Below, piece after piece: positions 1 to 9,094 of a stretch of 64,000 nt of DNA. The notes under the pieces were generated by a model. The model saw only the letters and a list, made by a program, of their open reading frames with translations, was not told where the DNA came from and did not search any database. Source of the stretch: an uncultured Spirochaetota bacterium (GTDB lineage Bacteria; Spirochaetota; UBA4802; UBA5550); the NCBI GenBank assembly GCA_937872225.1, contig CALMRZ010000064.1:62001-126000 (forward strand), read 5' to 3'. Position 1 is the first letter of the stretch. Each line of letters begins with the position of its first letter. A program made the translations under genes and the position numbers.

Positions 1-149
1 CTGTAAAACAGCAATGGCTTGATATTTTTATCCAGGGCCGTCGTCCCGTACCCGAACATGCCGTAGCCGCCGATGCCGGCGGAACGCGCTTCAATGGAGA
101 TGAACAAAAGAAAAATGCACAGCAATGGCGCAAATAATATGTTTCTCAT
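1..149 (-). CDS. Secreted or outer-membrane protein, N-terminal fragment
   Basis: Only the first 49 codons are inside the window; the gene runs off the left edge. The ATG at 149-147 follows an AGGGG ribosome-binding site about ten bases upstream. The protein begins MRNILFAPLLCIFLLFISIE, a basic start, a hydrophobic core and then ARSAG, which reads as a signal peptide cut near residue 24. A glycine- and tyrosine-rich stretch (GIGGYGMFGYG) follows, as often seen at the start of outer-membrane barrel proteins. The function cannot be told from this piece. A reading frame on the other strand over the same bases (73-360) has no such features and was discarded. Confidence 0.6.
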   Translation of the reverse strand, partial: MRNILFAPLLCIFLLFISIEARSAGIGGYGMFGYGTTALDKNIKPLLFY

Positions 150-307
150 TAAACCACATCCCCTGCTGATTAAAAAATGGCGATCAGGCTTGTTCCATAA
201 CTGCCTGTACCACTCCGTCTTCCGCGGCGGGGGCACATTCAGTTTTATATCAATTAATAATAGGTGTCGGATTATTACTGTAAACGACAAAATTTGTCCC
301 GGCGGGG

Positions 308-3300
308 TTAATTCACGCCGCCGGCAGTCACGTAATCGTCCGCGATGTCCATCACGATGATGGTCAGGTCGTCTTCGAAGCGCCTTCCCTGCTGGCTCCA
401 TTCGGACAGGCGCCTGAGGATGTAATCGGAAAAGTCCCTCGGGGCAAGGTCCTGCTTTTCTTTGACGAGCTGGAGAAACCGTTCGTACCCGAAGAGCTCC
501 CCTTCCCGGTTCCTCGACTCGATGATGCCGTCGGTGAAAAGTATGATGCGGTCCCCGGCCCGGAGGGGAAACTCCTCCTCGGACAGCTTGATGTCCTGCT
601 GAAGGCCGATGGCCCACCCGCGGGGCATGAACTCGTGTATCGCCCGCTCCGCCCTGCGGAATATTATGATGGGAAAATGCCCCGCGTTCGACCCGCGGAG
701 CATGCCGGTCTTCAGGTCCAGGTACGCGTAGATAGCGGTGATCATCTGCTTCCCGTACCGTCCGCGGAGGATCTGGTTTATTTCTTTCAATACGTCCATC
801 GGCTCGTGGGCGATCGACTTCTGCAGCGAAAAGGCGACCTTCATCATGGCCGCTATGATCGCCGAGGGCACGCCGTGCCCGGACACATCGGCTATGAGCA
901 CGCCGATGCGGTCGCTGTCAACGACATGGAAGTCGTAGAAATCGCCCCCCACCTGGTCCATCGGGTGATAGTGGGCGTGGATGCGGAGGTCCTTCATCTC
1001 CGGCATCGTGTCGGGAAGTATCGACTGGAGGATGCGGTTCGCGATCTCCAGCTCCTTCTGGAGGGCGATAAGGGAGTTGTTCTTGTCGATGGCCTCCTTG
1101 AGGGAGATGAGGGTGTTGACCCGGGCGATCATCTCCCGCTTGTCGAAGGGCTTGGCCAGGTAATCGTTGGCCCCGGCCTCGAACCCGGCGATGATGTCGG
1201 TGAGCTGGTTCTTGGCCGTGAGCATGAGGATCGGCAGCCGGTGGAGACTGTAGCTTTCCCTGAGCCTCCGGCACACTTCGAGGCCCGACATGCGCGGCAT
1301 CATGATGTCGAGGATCATCAGGTCCGGGAGGTGGTCGTTGACGATGCGGATGGCGTCCTCGCCGTTTGTCGCGATCAACACGGAATACCGTTCGAGGGAG
1401 AGCTGGTTGGTGAGGACCTGCAGGTTGATCGGCTCGTCGTCGACCACCAGGATCCTGGTCCCGCCGGCGGCCGGCAGCGCCGGCAGTGGCACCGCCATTG
1501 ACATCACTTCATCGGCGTCGGCAGCGCCGGCGCCCTCATCGGCAAGGGTGGACTGGTTCACGGACACCGGCAGGGTGAAAATGAACCGGGAGCCCTTCCC
1601 GGGGTCGGATTCCGCCCTGATCTCCCCGCCGTGGAGCTCAATGAGCTTCTTTGTTATGGACAGGCCCAGGCCGGTGCCGCCGTACTCCCGCGATATTGAC
1701 GCGTCAACCTGTTCGAAGGACCTGAATATCTCCTTCAGCTTATTGGAAGGGATCCCGATGCCCGTGTCCTCCACGGTTATTTCAACCATGCCGGGGGTCT
1801 GATCGGGCCCCGGGGGCCGCGCGGTGATCCTCACGTAACCGCGATCGGTGAACTTGACGGCGTTCCCCACCAGGTTGATGAAGATCTGCTGGAGCCTGTT
1901 CTCGTCTGCGTTCACCAGGGGCAGACCCACCGGCACCTCGTTCAGGAGCTGTATCCGCTTGCCGTGGAGGAGCATGTTGGCCATGATGTAGACCAGGTCC
2001 ACCAGCTGGTGCAGGTCCACCGGCCGCTGGTTCAGCTCGATGGTGCTGTTCTTCATCCGTGAAAAATCGAGAATGTCGTTGATGAGGCTGGCGAGGCGCT
2101 TGCCGCTCGATATGATCATGGACAGGTTGTACTTCATCTCGATCGAGACCGGTCCCGCTGCGCCGTCGACCAGGGACTCCGCCATGCCGATGATCCCCAC
2201 CAGGGGCGTCTTGAGCTCGTGGGAGGTATTGGCGAGGAACTCGTCCTTCAGCCGGTCCGCCTTGTTCAGGTTGTCGATGGCCAGCTGCTGGGACCTGATC
2301 GATTCCTGCTGGGCCAGGTCTTTCTCCAGCTTCATGAAGTTGATCTTGTCGCCGAGGCCAAGGGCAAGGAGGGTGAACTGTATCACGGACCCGATCTGTA
2401 TGGCATAGGTGGTGAAGGCATTGGTCGGCAGCACCGCCAGCACCTTGAGCGCGTACACCATGCCGCCGGTCAGGATGACCATCCATGACACGATGAAATA
2501 CCGGGCCGGCCGCGACTTCCTGAAGGCGCCCAGCGTGCCGATGCCGAAAACCGAGATGAGGGTGAGCAGAGCCAGCCCGACCTGCGCCTGCACCGCAACG
2601 GAATACTTGACGAAGAGCTGGAAGGTCATGGAAACGGCTATGAACGAGGCCAGGATAACGAAATACCGGTTGAACGCGGGATAGAGCTTCTTCGCGTCAA
2701 GGAACGAGCGCGTGAAAAGGACCAGCGTCAGGAGCGTGATCGCTATCGAAAAGGGTATGACATGGCTGAAGCTTTCCAGCAGGGAAGGCCAGAAGTATTC
2801 CTGGAGCGTGCCGTTCTGCGTCAGCTGGAAAAATCCGAAGCTCAGCACGAACAGCACATAATAGAGATACGACAGGTCCCTGATGGACGCAAAAATAAAC
2901 ATGTTGAAGATGCAGATGAAGAGGATGATGCCCAGGTAGACGCCCAGCAGGTACTGTTCGTTGTGGTCCCGGGCGAAATAGGCCCCGGCCGACCAGAGCT
3001 TCAGGGGGATCTCCATCCGGTCCTGGTTGACCAGGCGGAGGTAGTATGTCTTTGTTTCACCGGGCCCCAGCCTGATAGTGAACAGGAAGAACCGCTGGGC
3101 GATCTCCCGCGTCGAGAAGGGAAGCGCGAACCCGGTTTCCTTCAACAATACGGGCCTGCTGCCCTTCTTAACCTCGTACAGGCCGATCCGGTCCATCAGT
3201 GGATAACTGAATTCAAGGATCCAGTTGGGCTGGTTCAACCCGCCGGTCGTGACGGTGAAGCGGACCCAGTACACGGAATCGGTAAAGGCGAAATTGGGGA

Positions 3301-3550
3301 TGGCTTCCCTGCTCGGCACGAACATTTTATCAAAATTGCCGCCGGCCACGTCATCGACAGTGAGGTTCCCTGCCCTGTCTTCAAGGTAATCGAGGTGAAG
3401 GCCCAGGGGATAGCTCTCAGCCGCGTCGGATACCGTAACGGCTCCGGCGCCGTACAGGGCCGCGCCGGAAAGGAACATGGCGCATGACAGAGCTATGACC
3501 GCACTGCGCCTGAGGAATGTCACACTTACATTGCGGCGGGCAAAAATCAT
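308..3550 (-). CDS. 7TM-DISM sensor / histidine kinase / receiver / PP2C (SpoIIE-type) phosphatase hybrid
   Basis: About 1080 residues. The ATG at 3550 begins MIFARRNVSV and a signal peptide; a start at 3640 would put 30 odd residues before it. Domains in order: periplasmic 7TMR-DISMED2-like sensor (about 45-190); seven membrane segments (about 210-410); coiled coil; HisKA with SHELKTP, phospho-His near 443; HATPase with NLVGNAVKF and GTGLGLS; receiver (VVDDEPIN near 697, LDIMMP with the phospho-Asp near 745); and a C-terminal PP2C/SpoIIE phosphatase with VGGDFYDF (near 867), DVSGHGVPSA and DDLTIIVMD. The known logic of such proteins is that an envelope signal controls a phosphorelay that in turn gates dephosphorylation of an anti-sigma-factor antagonist. 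No such antagonist lies next to it, so the target is unknown. It probably forms its own transcription unit. Confidence 0.9.
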   Translation of the reverse strand: MIFARRNVSVTFLRRSAVIALSCAMFLSGAALYGAGAVTVSDAAESYPLGLHLDYLEDRAGNLTVDDVAGGNFDKMFVPSREAIPNFAFTDSVYWVRFTVTTGGLNQPNWILEFSYPLMDRIGLYEVKKGSRPVLLKETGFALPFSTREIAQRFFLFTIRLGPGETKTYYLRLVNQDRMEIPLKLWSAGAYFARDHNEQYLLGVYLGIILFICIFNMFIFASIRDLSYLYYVLFVLSFGFFQLTQNGTLQEYFWPSLLESFSHVIPFSIAITLLTLVLFTRSFLDAKKLYPAFNRYFVILASFIAVSMTFQLFVKYSVAVQAQVGLALLTLISVFGIGTLGAFRKSRPARYFIVSWMVILTGGMVYALKVLAVLPTNAFTTYAIQIGSVIQFTLLALGLGDKINFMKLEKDLAQQESIRSQQLAIDNLNKADRLKDEFLANTSHELKTPLVGIIGMAESLVDGAAGPVSIEMKYNLSMIISSGKRLASLINDILDFSRMKNSTIELNQRPVDLHQLVDLVYIMANMLLHGKRIQLLNEVPVGLPLVNADENRLQQIFINLVGNAVKFTDRGYVRITARPPGPDQTPGMVEITVEDTGIGIPSNKLKEIFRSFEQVDASISREYGGTGLGLSITKKLIELHGGEIRAESDPGKGSRFIFTLPVSVNQSTLADEGAGAADADEVMSMAVPLPALPAAGGTRILVVDDEPINLQVLTNQLSLERYSVLIATNGEDAIRIVNDHLPDLMILDIMMPRMSGLEVCRRLRESYSLHRLPILMLTAKNQLTDIIAGFEAGANDYLAKPFDKREMIARVNTLISLKEAIDKNNSLIALQKELEIANRILQSILPDTMPEMKDLRIHAHYHPMDQVGGDFYDFHVVDSDRIGVLIADVSGHGVPSAIIAAMMKVAFSLQKSIAHEPMDVLKEINQILRGRYGKQMITAIYAYLDLKTGMLRGSNAGHFPIIIFRRAERAIHEFMPRGWAIGLQQDIKLSEEEFPLRAGDRIILFTDGIIESRNREGELFGYERFLQLVKEKQDLAPRDFSDYILRRLSEWSQQGRRFEDDLTIIVMDIADDYVTAGGVN

Positions 3551-3658
3551 AATTTCTATTGTTTCCGGGAAAGGTACCTGACAGTGAAACGCATCGCCAT
3601 CAGTGTTCATACAGTTGGCACAGTGCGCGATATGTGTCAATATAAAAACGGGGACCCG

Positions 3659-5218
3659 TCACTCATCGGTGAAGGCAGTGCTGAGCTCTCGCGACAGGGC
3701 CGTGAGGTTCGCGGCGCTGCGGCGGAGCTCCTCGGTGCTCTGGGTGTTCAGCTGCACGTTCTTGTTCGTTTCGTCAATGGACTTGACCACGTCCTCGATG
3801 GCGATCTTCTGCTCCATCATGGAGTGCTCGATCTGTTCCGAGCGCGTCTTGACGACGCCGGTCTTCTCGTTCATCTCGTTCTTGATCGCCTTCTGCGTGT
3901 TAACTTCGATATTGGCCTCGGAGGTCTTTTTCTGTATCGCGGCGATGTTGTCCAGGAGCACCCTGATGAAACCGATGATCTCGGTTATTATCTGGTTCCC
4001 CTTTTCCACGTCTTCCTTGTTTCTTTCAAGGAGGGTGGATATCTGCTTCAGGTCCCGGGCCGAGGTATCGGACATCTTCCCGATCTCCTCCGCAACGACG
4101 GCGAACCCCCGGCCGTGATCGCCGGCACGGGCGGCCTCGATGGCCGCGTTGAGGGCAAGGAGGTTCACCTTTTCGAAGAAATCCTCCATGATGCTTACGA
4201 CCGAAATGATATTGTTTGAGTTGGAAAGGATCTTGTTGTTGATGGCGTCAAGCTCTTCGGAGGCCCTTCCACCCTGCTCGGCCTGGGCCATAAAGGACGC
4301 GAAGAGTCCGGCTATCTCCTTGCCGTACCGTTCCATCACGTCGATCGACCCCGACATGACCTCGATGCTTGCGATGAGGTCCTTCACCGATCCGTTCTGC
4401 TCCCTGGTGGCGTTGGTGACATTGTTGATGCTGGCCGATATCTCCTCCATGGTGGCCGTCAGCTCCTCCACCGACGCGGCCTGGCTCTGGGAGGCGATGG
4501 CATAGCGGTCGATGACATTGGACATTACGTGGATCGAATCGGTGAGTTCGGCGGATGTCTTGCGGATCGTCTTGTTGAGGTCGCTGATTTCGAGGTATTG
4601 CTTCCGGTTCTTTTCGGTCTCTTCCTTGCTGCGCAGGATGGCCCGGTTGAGGAACCGCGACGCTGAAAATGATACGGCGTAAACCATGGAGAGAGAGACG
4701 ATGCCGTCCAGCATGGCGGTTTTCGCGATATCATTGACCTGTCCGCTGGTGATGCCGGGGGCCTGCAGAAAGTAGTAGGCAGCATGGGTGACAATGAAGG
4801 CAATGAAAACCGGAAGGGAAAACTTCGGGGTCGAAAAGAGCGTCGCGAAGATAAGGCTCATATACATGAACAGGCCCATGGAGACCCCGGCGATATGGGG
4901 CGGCCTTAAGCTGAAACCCAATATTATTACCGCGCATGATGAGAAGACCAGGAGATTGATGGCATAGGACGCTCTGCCGTATTTGATCAGGAGGATGCTC
5001 ATAACGGCAATCCCCATCGACGGCAGGATCATCGATGCATACCGTAAAAAACTGTCCCGCACCGCCACCGCCACGGCGCCGAAGAGTATTATCAGAAGAA
5101 AAAAGAATATGAGACAGAAATTTAGAACAAACTGCGCCTTCTTGAAATCAAGGTAATCCTGGTTATAATAAGGGGAGAGAAAAAAATCGCGGAGCCGGTT
5201 GCTCTTTTTATTATTCAT
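3659..5218 (-). CDS. Methyl-accepting chemotaxis protein with polytopic membrane N-terminus
   Basis: 519 residues from the ATG at 5218, preceded by an AGAGAGGA ribosome-binding site; an upstream in-frame start at 5239 has none. Residues 30-190 hold about six hydrophobic helices in place of the usual periplasmic ligand-binding domain, so the signal is probably sensed in or at the membrane. A long coiled coil follows, with the signalling hairpin tip near residue 362 ([31 protein letters not shown] in pieces), which binds CheA and CheW. There is no HAMP domain. No che genes are nearby. Its architecture resembles that of the chemoreceptor at 23085-24689. Confidence 0.9.
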   Translation of the reverse strand: MNNKKSNRLRDFFLSPYYNQDYLDFKKAQFVLNFCLIFFFLLIILFGAVAVAVRDSFLRYASMILPSMGIAVMSILLIKYGRASYAINLLVFSSCAVIILGFSLRPPHIAGVSMGLFMYMSLIFATLFSTPKFSLPVFIAFIVTHAAYYFLQAPGITSGQVNDIAKTAMLDGIVSLSMVYAVSFSASRFLNRAILRSKEETEKNRKQYLEISDLNKTIRKTSAELTDSIHVMSNVIDRYAIASQSQAASVEELTATMEEISASINNVTNATREQNGSVKDLIASIEVMSGSIDVMERYGKEIAGLFASFMAQAEQGGRASEELDAINNKILSNSNNIISVVSIMEDFFEKVNLLALNAAIEAARAGDHGRGFAVVAEEIGKMSDTSARDLKQISTLLERNKEDVEKGNQIITEIIGFIRVLLDNIAAIQKKTSEANIEVNTQKAIKNEMNEKTGVVKTRSEQIEHSMMEQKIAIEDVVKSIDETNKNVQLNTQSTEELRRSAANLTALSRELSTAFTDE

Positions 5219-5433
5219 GAAATCCTCTCTCTGTCGCAATAATTAATCACTGTATTTATTTTTCTTTTTTTGTTGAGAAGCTTACTGAATCATTCTTAAT
5301 CGAAGATAAAAAAATTTCAATATACTTTTTTTCACATGCCGGGAAAAAAGAAATATCCTGCAGGCATGTAAGGGAATACCACCACAGGGTCATCAGTAAA
5401 AAGCATAGATAAAGAGCGGATACCATCACTGAA

Positions 5434-5947
5434 TCAGTTTTCGATATTAAGCCGCGCTGAACACCATGCCAAAGCGCTTTTTTTCACTCCCCCATTGAGC
5501 AATAGCACCGCCCCCATGAGAATGAAATGATACACGCTGTTGTAGTCGAATTCCCATACCAGGGAATAGCGGACGGAGCGCAGTGCCTGTACTATCGAGG
5601 CAATGATGATGGCCGCTATTCCCGCGGCCATGGGAGCCAGCGCTCCGTCCCTGCGGGAGGCCGCCAGGGAGAGGCACAGGACAAGGGAAAAGGCCATGGC
5701 CAGGCCCGAGTAGGCAATGAATACGATAAAAATACCCACCGATAAACCGGGAAAGGACCAGCGTTAAAACAAAAAATGCGGCGCCCAGCGAAAGCATGGC
5801 CCCTATCGCCCTCTTCAATAGGCGGGTCCCTTTCCATTCATAGAGCATGGCGACCACAAACAGGGACACCATCATCTCCAGGCAGCAATTCATATTATCA
5901 GCTGTAAACCTCTTGCCGAGCAAAAAAGTGGCCGAGTTATAAAACAT
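5434..5947 (-). pseudogene. Small polytopic membrane protein interrupted by a frameshift
   Basis: Two overlapping frames make one protein. The ATG at 5947 opens a frame whose first 70 residues are membrane helices (ending LTLVLSRFIGG). The continuation GIFIVFIAYSGLAMAFS and two further helices are in the next frame, ending at 5434 (SARLNIEN). The break falls around 5728-5745 at GGTGGGTATTTTT, where one inserted or lost base restores a single frame of about 170 residues with five or six membrane segments. The out-of-frame tail of the first frame becomes Arg/Pro-rich and non-hydrophobic, as expected after a frameshift. Family not recognised. It may be a true pseudogene or a one-base sequence error. 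Confidence 0.6.
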
Positions 5948-6035
5948 GATATATTTGATTTTTTATTATATAGATTTATAAATATTAATAAAAGAATTAT
6001 ACAAAAGTTAAATTTTATATTTTTTTATTTATGTA

Positions 6036-6066
6036 TTGACAAAAATATATCACTGAACAGTGTTCA
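6036..6066 (+). promoter_or_regulatory. Candidate promoter with palindromic operator upstream of the response regulator gene
   Basis: TTGACA at 6036-6041 matches a -35 box. A palindrome, TGAACA-G-TGTTCA, occupies 6054-6066, where the -10 region would lie. The area is very AT-rich compared with the genes. Palindromes of this TGAAC/GTTCA form are common TetR-family operators, so a repressor site over the promoter is plausible, but no regulator gene is adjacent. Confidence 0.35.
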
Positions 6067-6109
6067 ACAATTAAAAGCGTCCAATCGTTCGGTTTTTTTG
6101 GAACTGCTC

Positions 6110-7054
6110 ATGAAGAAAAAGAAACGAGACTGCAAAGTCCTCATTGTTGAAGACGAGGCCCTCATAGCCTTCGACATCAGCATGACCCTCCAGCAATTCG
6201 GCTATTCCGTGGTAAACATTGTCGCAACCGCCGATGAATCGATCAAGGCCGTGGAGGAATACAGACCCGATGTGGTCATCATGGACATCCTCCTCAAGGG
6301 CAACACAGACGGCATCGAGGCCGCGGAAAAGATAAAGGACGAGTATAAAATCCCCATCATATTTCTCACGACCTGCACGGACGACAATACGGTGAAACGG
6401 GCCACCACCCAGATACCCTACGGCTATCTCCTGAAGCCGTTCCGCAGCATGGAGCTCAGCATTCTCATCGAGCTGGCGCGCCAGCGGCACAGCTTCGAAC
6501 AGATCCTGATACAGAACAACCTGAAGCTCGCCGACGAGCTCGATAAAAGCAGGAAACTGGAACGGAAGCTCCAGGAGATATCCCTGGTGGACGAGCTCAC
6601 GGGCCTATACAACAGGCGCGGCTTCAGCCAGCTTTCCCGCCAGCAGGCCGAGATCGCGAAAAGGACCGGCCGCAGCATGCTCCTCGGCTTCTTCGACCTC
6701 GACCACATGAAGCACATCAACGACTCCTACGGCCACCACGAAGGGGACAACGCCCTGGTGTCCGCCGCCGGCATACTGAGAAAGATATTCCGCGCCTCGG
6801 ACATCATCGCCCGGTGGGGCGGCGACGAGTTCGCGGTCCTGATGATCAACGCCGACTGCGACGAGATACTGTCCATCGACCAGCGGATTGAAAGCGTCAT
6901 CAACAACTACAACGACCAGGCCGACCACCGCTACATCATTTCCATGAGCTGGGGGATCGTGAAGTTCGATCCCGCCTATCCGGCAGAGATCGACGACCTG
7001 GTATCCCGCGCCGATGAAATGATGTACCGCCACAAATCGTATAAAAGATTATAA
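6110..7054 (+). CDS. Response regulator with diguanylate cyclase (REC-GGDEF) output
   Basis: 314 residues from the ATG at 6110, with GGA eight bases upstream; a TTG four codons earlier is possible. Residues 8-120 are a receiver with acidic pocket E14/D15, phospho-acceptor D59 (VVIMD) and the conserved Lys in LLKPF. Residues about 150-314 are a GGDEF domain with DELTGLYNRRG at its start and intact GGDEF at about 237-241. The RASD tetrad five residues before it is the RxxD inhibitory site. The protein should therefore make cyclic di-GMP when phosphorylated and be limited by its product. The receiver's MDILLKG and LKPFRSMEL wording resembles receivers paired with cytosolic PAS-type kinases. No partner kinase is adjacent. 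Confidence 0.92.
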   Translation: MKKKKRDCKVLIVEDEALIAFDISMTLQQFGYSVVNIVATADESIKAVEEYRPDVVIMDILLKGNTDGIEAAEKIKDEYKIPIIFLTTCTDDNTVKRATTQIPYGYLLKPFRSMELSILIELARQRHSFEQILIQNNLKLADELDKSRKLERKLQEISLVDELTGLYNRRGFSQLSRQQAEIAKRTGRSMLLGFFDLDHMKHINDSYGHHEGDNALVSAAGILRKIFRASDIIARWGGDEFAVLMINADCDEILSIDQRIESVINNYNDQADHRYIISMSWGIVKFDPAYPAEIDDLVSRADEMMYRHKSYKRL

Positions 7055-7203
7055 TTCCATGCCGCAGACCGGTCTTTTCGACGAATCCCGGTATTCCGTG
7101 AAACGAGGAAATCTTGTTAATAATTCAACATCTTTCTCCAGGGCCGGTGGGGCCAGGTATGAACTTTTCAGAAAGGCGTTTTCACTAATAGTGATTGTGA
7201 TAA

Positions 7204-7833
7204 TCAGATGCGGAACCGCTCTTTCGGCATGATGGCCATGCCGATAAAGGCGGCGAGGAACGTCTTCACGACCGCTCCGGGGATGAACGGGATGGCCCCC
7301 ATGTAAAGGATGGCTTGGAGCGAGGGGGGTTCTCCCTTCACCGCGGTGATCCAGACATACAGGTAGAGGGTGCCGAGACCCAGGATGACGACGAGGTTGG
7401 CCATCCCCATTATGATCACGAGGGGAATAATCCTTCTCATGGATTCATGCCGCTCGAGGACCAGGCCCACGAGATAGGCCGTTACGACAAATCCCGCGAG
7501 GTACCCGAAGGTGGGCCCGGCGATGACGGCGGGCCCGGCGACCGCGCCGGCAAACCAGGGGACCCCGGCGAGGCCGATGGCAATGTAGAACACCTGGCTC
7601 AGGGCACCCCGCCTTCCGAGCACCATGGCGGCGATGAGCACCGCCAAGGTCTGGCCGGTGACGGGAACCGGCGTCCAGGGAAGATACACGGCCACCTGCG
7701 CCATGATACCGGTGAAGCAGCTCATGGCGAGGGAAAGGAGCACCACGGTGACCGTCCCGCAGCCGTTCATCCGGCTGAATAATGCAAGCCGCGCCTCGCG
7801 ATAGCGGTCAATGGCCGCCGCAAATCCTTCCAT
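7204..7833 (-). CDS. bioY: BioY biotin transporter substrate-binding component
   Basis: 209 residues, six membrane helices, with the BioY signature YLPWTPVPVTGQTLAVLIA in the first third and the GPTFGYLAGF loop typical of the biotin-binding S component of ECF transporters. No EcfA/EcfT genes are nearby, so it either shares a genome-wide energizing module or works alone, as some BioY proteins do. The start at 7833 lies 15 bases after the htpX stop, so the two genes probably share a transcript. A BirA operator cannot be assigned from sequence alone. Confidence 0.92.
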   Translation of the reverse strand: MEGFAAAIDRYREARLALFSRMNGCGTVTVVLLSLAMSCFTGIMAQVAVYLPWTPVPVTGQTLAVLIAAMVLGRRGALSQVFYIAIGLAGVPWFAGAVAGPAVIAGPTFGYLAGFVVTAYLVGLVLERHESMRRIIPLVIIMGMANLVVILGLGTLYLYVWITAVKGEPPSLQAILYMGAIPFIPGAVVKTFLAAFIGMAIMPKERFRI

Positions 7834-7848
7834 CCGCTCAATCCCGCG

Positions 7849-8667
7849 CTATTTAATTTCTTTCTTCATCTGCATCAGCCGTTCGACCCGCTTTTTCACC
7901 GGGGGATGCGTCGAAAAGATCTCGCCGATGCTGACCCCCGAGAAGGGATGCACGATGAACATGTGCGCCGTCTGCGGGCTGTGGTCAGCCATGGGCGCCC
8001 TCTGGACGCCCCTCTCAAGGTTGAGCAGGGCGCCGGCCAGGTACTCCGGGTGTCCCGTCAGTTTCGCGGAAAACTCGTCCGCCTTATACTCCCGTTCCCG
8101 GGAAATGGCCATGGTTATGACCGTGGCGGCCACCGGCGCCAGTATCGAAACCGCCAGGCGCTTTCCGAAGCTTGCCCGGCTGTTGCCCCCGAAAAAGAGC
8201 GCCATGCGGGAAAGGATCATCACGGCCCCCGAGATTGAGGCGGCCACGGAACCTGTCAGAATGTCATAATTCTTCACATGCCCCATCTCATGGGCCATGA
8301 CCGCGGCCAGTTCGTCGTCGTTCATCATGTCCAGGATCCCCTGGGTAGCGGCTACCGCGGCGTGCTCCGGGTTACGGCCGGTGGCAAAGGCGTTGGGCGA
8401 CCTGCTGGGCAGGACATACGCTTTGGGAAGCGGAAGGCCTGCCTTGCGGGCCAGGTCGTGGGTTATCTTCTCGAGCCTGTGCCCCGCAGGCACCGGCTGG
8501 GCGCTGTACGCCGTCAGTATGAGAGAATCGGAAAACCAGTAGGTGGCGAAATTCATCACCACGGCCAGGATAAAGGCGATGATCATCCCTTTCTTGCCGG
8601 CCACTATCCTTCCTACAATAATGAAGAAAGCTGTCAGACCAAACAGCAGAAAAAATGTCGTAAGCAT
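7849..8667 (-). CDS. htpX: HtpX-type membrane zinc metalloprotease (M48)
   Basis: 272 residues. A strong GGAGGTGA site precedes the ATG at 8667. Two N-terminal membrane helices (4-20 and 27-45) are followed by the catalytic motif HEMGH at 126-130, further helices near 140-185, and the third zinc ligand Glu193 in EREYKADE. HtpX is an inner-membrane protease that removes misfolded membrane proteins together with FtsH. Downstream, bioY follows after 15 bases. Length and motif order match the family. Confidence 0.95.
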   Translation of the reverse strand: MLTTFFLLFGLTAFFIIVGRIVAGKKGMIIAFILAVVMNFATYWFSDSLILTAYSAQPVPAGHRLEKITHDLARKAGLPLPKAYVLPSRSPNAFATGRNPEHAAVAATQGILDMMNDDELAAVMAHEMGHVKNYDILTGSVAASISGAVMILSRMALFFGGNSRASFGKRLAVSILAPVAATVITMAISREREYKADEFSAKLTGHPEYLAGALLNLERGVQRAPMADHSPQTAHMFIVHPFSGVSIGEIFSTHPPVKKRVERLMQMKKEIK

Positions 8668-8762
8668 GGTGCGTCACCTCCGGGAAAAGTGTGGATGGAC
8701 AGCTATAACAGCCCGATATGCCAACACATCAGGTATAATACAAGTCTAATATACTGCACAGG

Positions 8763-8787
8763 CGGTCCGGCGTAAAGCGGCGGACCG
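8763..8787. terminator. Hairpin between the small Cys-rich gene and htpX
   Basis: CGGTCCGGCG and CGGCGGACCG pair with one mismatch around a TAAAG loop. The T-rich ATTATTTTTT follows on the plus strand, so it looks most like a terminator read left to right, although both flanking genes run right to left. Confidence 0.35.
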
Positions 8788-8832
8788 ATTATTTTTTGAA
8801 ACAGGTTAAAATCCTGCCGCAGCTGCCGCGGA

Positions 8833-8997
8833 TCAGGCCCTCCTGTTTTCCTCCCGGGGGCACGCGACGATGTAGGTCGGTCCCCCTTCCCTGCTGCCGG
8901 TCACCCTCTGTTCCTGCATTTTCCAGAAATTGCAGATCACGTAACCGTTCTGGTACGATATATGGTTCTTGCACGTCATGCAGTCATCAATCTTCAT
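8833..8997 (-). CDS. Small four-cysteine protein, probable metal-binding
   Basis: 54 residues, too short for standard ORF filters. It begins MKIDDCMTCKNHI and continues with YVICNFWKM, TYIVACP and a basic/acidic tail. The four cysteines (CxxC at 6-9, then C22 and one near 47) suggest a single zinc site or iron-sulfur site. An in-frame stop two codons before the ATG fixes the start. Frame choice is supported by the Cys pattern; the alternative frame (8789-8974) is Arg/Gly/Pro-rich shadow sequence. The family and role are unknown. It stands alone between the crotonase gene and htpX. Confidence 0.55.
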   Translation of the reverse strand: MKIDDCMTCKNHISYQNGYVICNFWKMQEQRVTGSREGGPTYIVACPREENRRA

Positions 8998-9094
8998 GGT
9001 TCATCAATATCCTTATCATTTCTAATAATATGGTGCGACAAGCGGTTTAGAGTAATCGCAACTCACACTTTTTTTGTCAAGAACATAAACACCC

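Noticed and set aside
73-360. 95-residue plus-strand frame at the left edge
   Set aside because: No family features; the minus strand carries a signal-peptide start over part of it.
8789-8974. 61-residue frame on the minus strand
   Set aside because: The other frame over these bases (8833-8997) has a clear four-Cys pattern; this one does not.
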